From: an uncultured Anaeroplasmataceae bacterium
GTDB lineage: Bacteria; Bacillota_I; Bacilli_A; Acholeplasmatales; Anaeroplasmataceae
Reading direction: 5' to 3'
DNA: 64,000 bases
Assembly (NCBI GenBank): GCA_910579215.1
Contig: CAJTTN010000003.1
Span: 71,347-135,346, forward strand
The notes beneath the pieces were generated by a model. That model made no database searches, was not told the DNA's origin, and saw nothing but the letters and a program-made list of their open reading frames with translations. The position numbers and the translations under genes were made by a program. Positions 61,663-64,000 of the stretch are shown here, in pieces. The first letter of the stretch is position 1. The number at the start of each line of letters is the position of its first letter.

Positions 61663-61843
61663 ATCTAAATACGAATTCACTTTTGATAAAACCTAGGATT
61701 ATAAAGATCAGGATTACAAATATATAAGAATTTAAACGAATTTCTTTATAACCTTCAGTAAATTTAAAATAAGAGTGAAATTGGGAGATAACAAGTGTAC
61801 CTATTTTTATAACAAAAGTGAATCCGCAGCAAGGTCTATTCAA
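61661..61843 (-). other. Doubtful 60-codon frame with one membrane span
   Basis: From a TTG without a spaced ribosome site: polar N-terminal half (GTLVISQFHSYFKF) and a hydrophobic end (SYIFVILIFIILGFIKSEF) whose stop touches the terminator. Size, single span and own terminator recall small membrane toxins or a regulatory peptide, but the weak start makes it doubtful. The rest of 61663-61912 shows nothing else. Confidence 0.2.
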
Positions 61844-61912
61844 CCTTACATAAATATATACGAGAAAACCTTACGTTTTTTTCATATATTCGACATTCAT
61901 TTCTCTTTTTCA

Positions 61913-64000
61913 CTAAATTTCTATTCGTATTGCCTCTGCAGGAGATTTCCTCAAAACTTTTTCAACTGGAATAAAAATGGAAAAGGCTGTAGATGCAATA
62001 CTAAACAAAAATAAAATGAAGTAAGTTAAAAAATTTAATTGATAAACAGGTGTATTAAGTCCATTCATCTTCATAAACTCATGATTTAACCACACCATAA
62101 AAATGGAACTACTTATATAGGCTAGAAGTAAACTAAACAGGCTTACATAAATTCCCTCACTAGAGAATATAAAGAAAATATTTTTACCCTTTGCTCCTAA
62201 AGCTCTTAAAACGCCCATATCTCTTTTCTTATTTTCAATTGAAAAATTTATCAAGGAAAATAACATTAGCATGGAAAAAATAATAGAAACAGAGCCAGCA
62301 ATACCTGCAAATTTCTTATAAATATCAAAATTATCTAGTATGGGTTCTATAAGATGGCTTGCTCCACAATTTAACTCATACTTTTTTAAGGGTTCTTCAT
62401 GGGCTTTTAAATAATGAACAATATTTTTCCAATCCTTATTATTATGTATTAATCCTAAAAAATAACAATAGCCTACATGATTAGGAAGCTTTTCTATAAG
62501 AAATCCTTCTTTGAAATAGGCAGTAGTATGGTAGCTTCCTTCTCTAACATCTCTAATTAACCTTAATTCGTTTTCCAGGTCATATGAGTTTTCATCATAG
62601 ACTCTTAATCCTTCAAATTCCTCTAGATTAAGTCCTGTATTAATTATCCCACTGATGATTAATTCATATTTCTTACCATTGTATTCATATATCAAGCTTT
62701 GACCAATAATTTTATCCTTTGTTACATCCCTTGGTAAAATTGTAATTTCCTCTGTTTGATAGCCATATTGAAGAAAGGAATCATAAAGATAATCTGTAAT
62801 CATCACCTCTTCATAGGTTTTTGGAGCATGTCCAACGATGGGATAGCCTAGGTCTTGAAGATAGTCTTCATTTACCTCCATAGCTAATGCGGATCTAGAA
62901 CAATATAAATGATCCTTTTCCTTTATCAAATTCATTTCTTCATCCTGAATCGTTAAATCTTTAAACCTCATTTGATTACTAACACCCTTGAAATTTAAAT
63001 TGTGCTCTTGATTCAATTTATTAATAAAGGTTTCATCAAATGTAAATGACATTTTATTCCAGGAAGAATCCTCCTCCTTTCGATAATGCTCCGTGATAAA
63101 AACAGGATCCAAAAAAGCATCTGCCTTTAAACTATTATATAATAATTCATATTTTGAAAAAAAATTGATAAATAAACAAACTCCTAAGAAAGTCAAGGAA
63201 AGAAAGGTTAAAAATGTAGCAAATGTTAACCGTAATTTATTTATTCTAAGATTGGTAAACCCCATCTTAAGAGAAGCAAAAATAGATAAACTCTTTTTAT
63301 ACTCTAGCTCTACTCTATTTTCTTCTTCAATCTCTTCTAAACTAACTTCCTCTTTCTGTCTTCCTTCTGCTAAATGAAGGATTTGTTCTGCATATGTTTC
63401 TGCATATTCTTCATTATGGGTAACTAGGATAACTAGGTATTCCTTTGATAGTTCCTTTAATATTTCAAAAATCTCTACAGCTATCTCTTGATCTAAGGAT
63501 CCCGTAGGTTCATCAGCTATTATAATCCTTGGTTTCTTTATCAAGGCTCTTGCGATTGCTACTCTTTGTTTTTGTCCTCCCGATAGCTCATAGATATTTC
63601 GGTAAATTAAATCCTCTATTCCTACCTTCCTCAATACCTCTATAATTTCTGCTTCTGTTGCTTTTCTTCCTTGTAGCTCTAGGGCTAAGGATACATTCTT
63701 ATATACATTTAAATTCTCTAATAAATTAAACTCCTGAAATACAAATCCTACACAGGTATTTCGGTAAGCATCAAAATCTTTTCCTTTAAAGCTAGAAAAG
63801 GCTTGTCCTTCAAAGATTACTTCTCCACTTGTTGGCTTATCTAGTCCGGCTATTATATTTAATAGCGTTGTCTTTCCAGAGCCACTTTTCCCCAAGATTG
63901 CATAAAAGCCTTTTTCCTTAAATTCATAATTGATATCTGTTAAGGCTTGTACCTTTGTTTTTTGTTTGGTTTTATATACCTTGGTTATTTTTCTTAATTG
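61913..64000 (-). CDS. ABC transporter with fused ATPase and FtsX-like permease (5' end outside window)
   Basis: At least 695 codons; the frame stays open to the window edge (QLRKITKVYKTKQ at the left of what is visible), so the start lies beyond 64000. ATPase first: LGKSGSGKTTLLNIIAGLD, FQEFNLLENLNVYKNV, LSGGQKQRVAIARALIKKP, RIIIADEPTGSLD. Then one span (LTFATFLTFLSLTFLGVCLF), a 280-residue outer domain, and three C-terminal spans with the FtsX end VLRALGAKGKNIFFIFSSEG. MacB-like layout in one chain. Could export or extract a peptide or lipoprotein; no sensor kinase is seen nearby. Confidence 0.9.
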   Translation of the reverse strand, partial: QLRKITKVYKTKQKTKVQALTDINYEFKEKGFYAILGKSGSGKTTLLNIIAGLDKPTSGEVIFEGQAFSSFKGKDFDAYRNTCVGFVFQEFNLLENLNVYKNVSLALELQGRKATEAEIIEVLRKVGIEDLIYRNIYELSGGQKQRVAIARALIKKPRIIIADEPTGSLDQEIAVEIFEILKELSKEYLVILVTHNEEYAETYAEQILHLAEGRQKEEVSLEEIEEENRVELEYKKSLSIFASLKMGFTNLRINKLRLTFATFLTFLSLTFLGVCLFINFFSKYELLYNSLKADAFLDPVFITEHYRKEEDSSWNKMSFTFDETFINKLNQEHNLNFKGVSNQMRFKDLTIQDEEMNLIKEKDHLYCSRSALAMEVNEDYLQDLGYPIVGHAPKTYEEVMITDYLYDSFLQYGYQTEEITILPRDVTKDKIIGQSLIYEYNGKKYELIISGIINTGLNLEEFEGLRVYDENSYDLENELRLIRDVREGSYHTTAYFKEGFLIEKLPNHVGYCYFLGLIHNNKDWKNIVHYLKAHEEPLKKYELNCGASHLIEPILDNFDIYKKFAGIAGSVSIIFSMLMLFSLINFSIENKKRDMGVLRALGAKGKNIFFIFSSEGIYVSLFSLLLAYISSSIFMVWLNHEFMKMNGLNTPVYQLNFLTYFILFLFSIASTAFSIFIPVEKVLRKSPAEAIRIEI

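Noticed and set aside
61661..61843. Type I toxin peptide
   Set aside because: One membrane span and a terminator fit, but the start has no spaced ribosome site and no antisense RNA promoter was evident; left as doubtful.
1..64000. TGA read as tryptophan (Mycoplasma code)
   Set aside because: uppP and pyrG end at TGA at the expected length, and Trp is TGG throughout.
1..64000. CRISPR arrays or prophage
   Set aside because: No regularly spaced short repeats, cas genes or phage structural genes were seen.

Overview
The window is one contiguous piece of a low-GC Gram-positive-type chromosome. TGG is used for Trp and TGA is a real stop (for example at the end of uppP and pyrG), so this is the standard bacterial code and not the Mycoplasma code. 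Undecaprenyl-diphosphatase, Ig-like lipoproteins with lipoboxes, a YjcZ-type mini-protein, strong purine-rich Shine-Dalgarno sites, TTG/GTG starts and the rpoB-rpoC / rpsL-rpsG-fusA-tuf order all fit Bacillota, probably a gut-type member of class Bacilli (Erysipelotrichales/RF39-like). That placement is inference. Every protein gene I support lies on the minus strand; the only clear plus-strand gene is one tRNA-Arg(CCU).

Layout from right to left (the direction of transcription). 64000-61913: ABC-FtsX permease, cut by the window edge. 61574-56214: ABC exporter, RlmI-like rRNA methyltransferase, M24 and M29 aminopeptidases. 56180-52496: pyrG with a CTP-type attenuator, an LRAT-fold protein, a ROK glucokinase and a truncated transposase-like protein. 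52433-48178: Lrp/AsnC regulator and a heterodimeric ABC exporter. 48109-42476: HD-GYP protein, a multi-domain Ig/OB lipoprotein and an Ig + metallo-beta-lactamase lipoprotein. 42336-34857: rpoB-rpoC behind a 190-nt leader. 34685-33375: a cytoplasmic GH13 amylase. 33260-28496: tRNA-Arg (head-on), then rpsL-rpsG-fusA-tuf. 28318-25757: VanZ, TatD, HtrA, YjcZ. 25382-17706: fhs, an HprK/PEPCK-like P-loop protein, an XRE membrane regulator, folD, purB and a fucose-isomerase-fold protein (a one-carbon/purine district). 17471-5200: a pseudo-Fic/nucleotidyltransferase fusion, a 1919-aa RHS protein and a row of silent toxin-tip/immunity cassettes. 5102-1: asnA, tsaD, pepF, uppP and a partial GNAT gene.

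The accessory part is 5.2-17.5 kb. A full-length RHS gene is followed by at least five orphan C-terminal modules in various states of decay, each with or without an immunity-like gene. They share about 100-315 bp of near-identical RHS-core DNA that would let a silent tip recombine onto the main gene. The modules lack Shine-Dalgarno sites. Directly upstream, in the same transcription unit, is a protein with a Fic-like domain that has lost its catalytic motif, fused to an intact-looking minimal nucleotidyltransferase.

Other points that stand out: a pyrG leader whose transcript would start GGGC and carry a pyrimidine-rich attenuator arm, as in Bacillus CTP-sensing by reiterative transcription; a Gln in RpoB where rifampicin-sensitive bacteria have His526 (E. 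coli numbering); and many promoters of the extended -10 type (TGnTATAAT). Coordinates of starts were adjusted where a better start codon and ribosome binding site were visible. Functional calls rest on motif recognition by eye; no database search was run.
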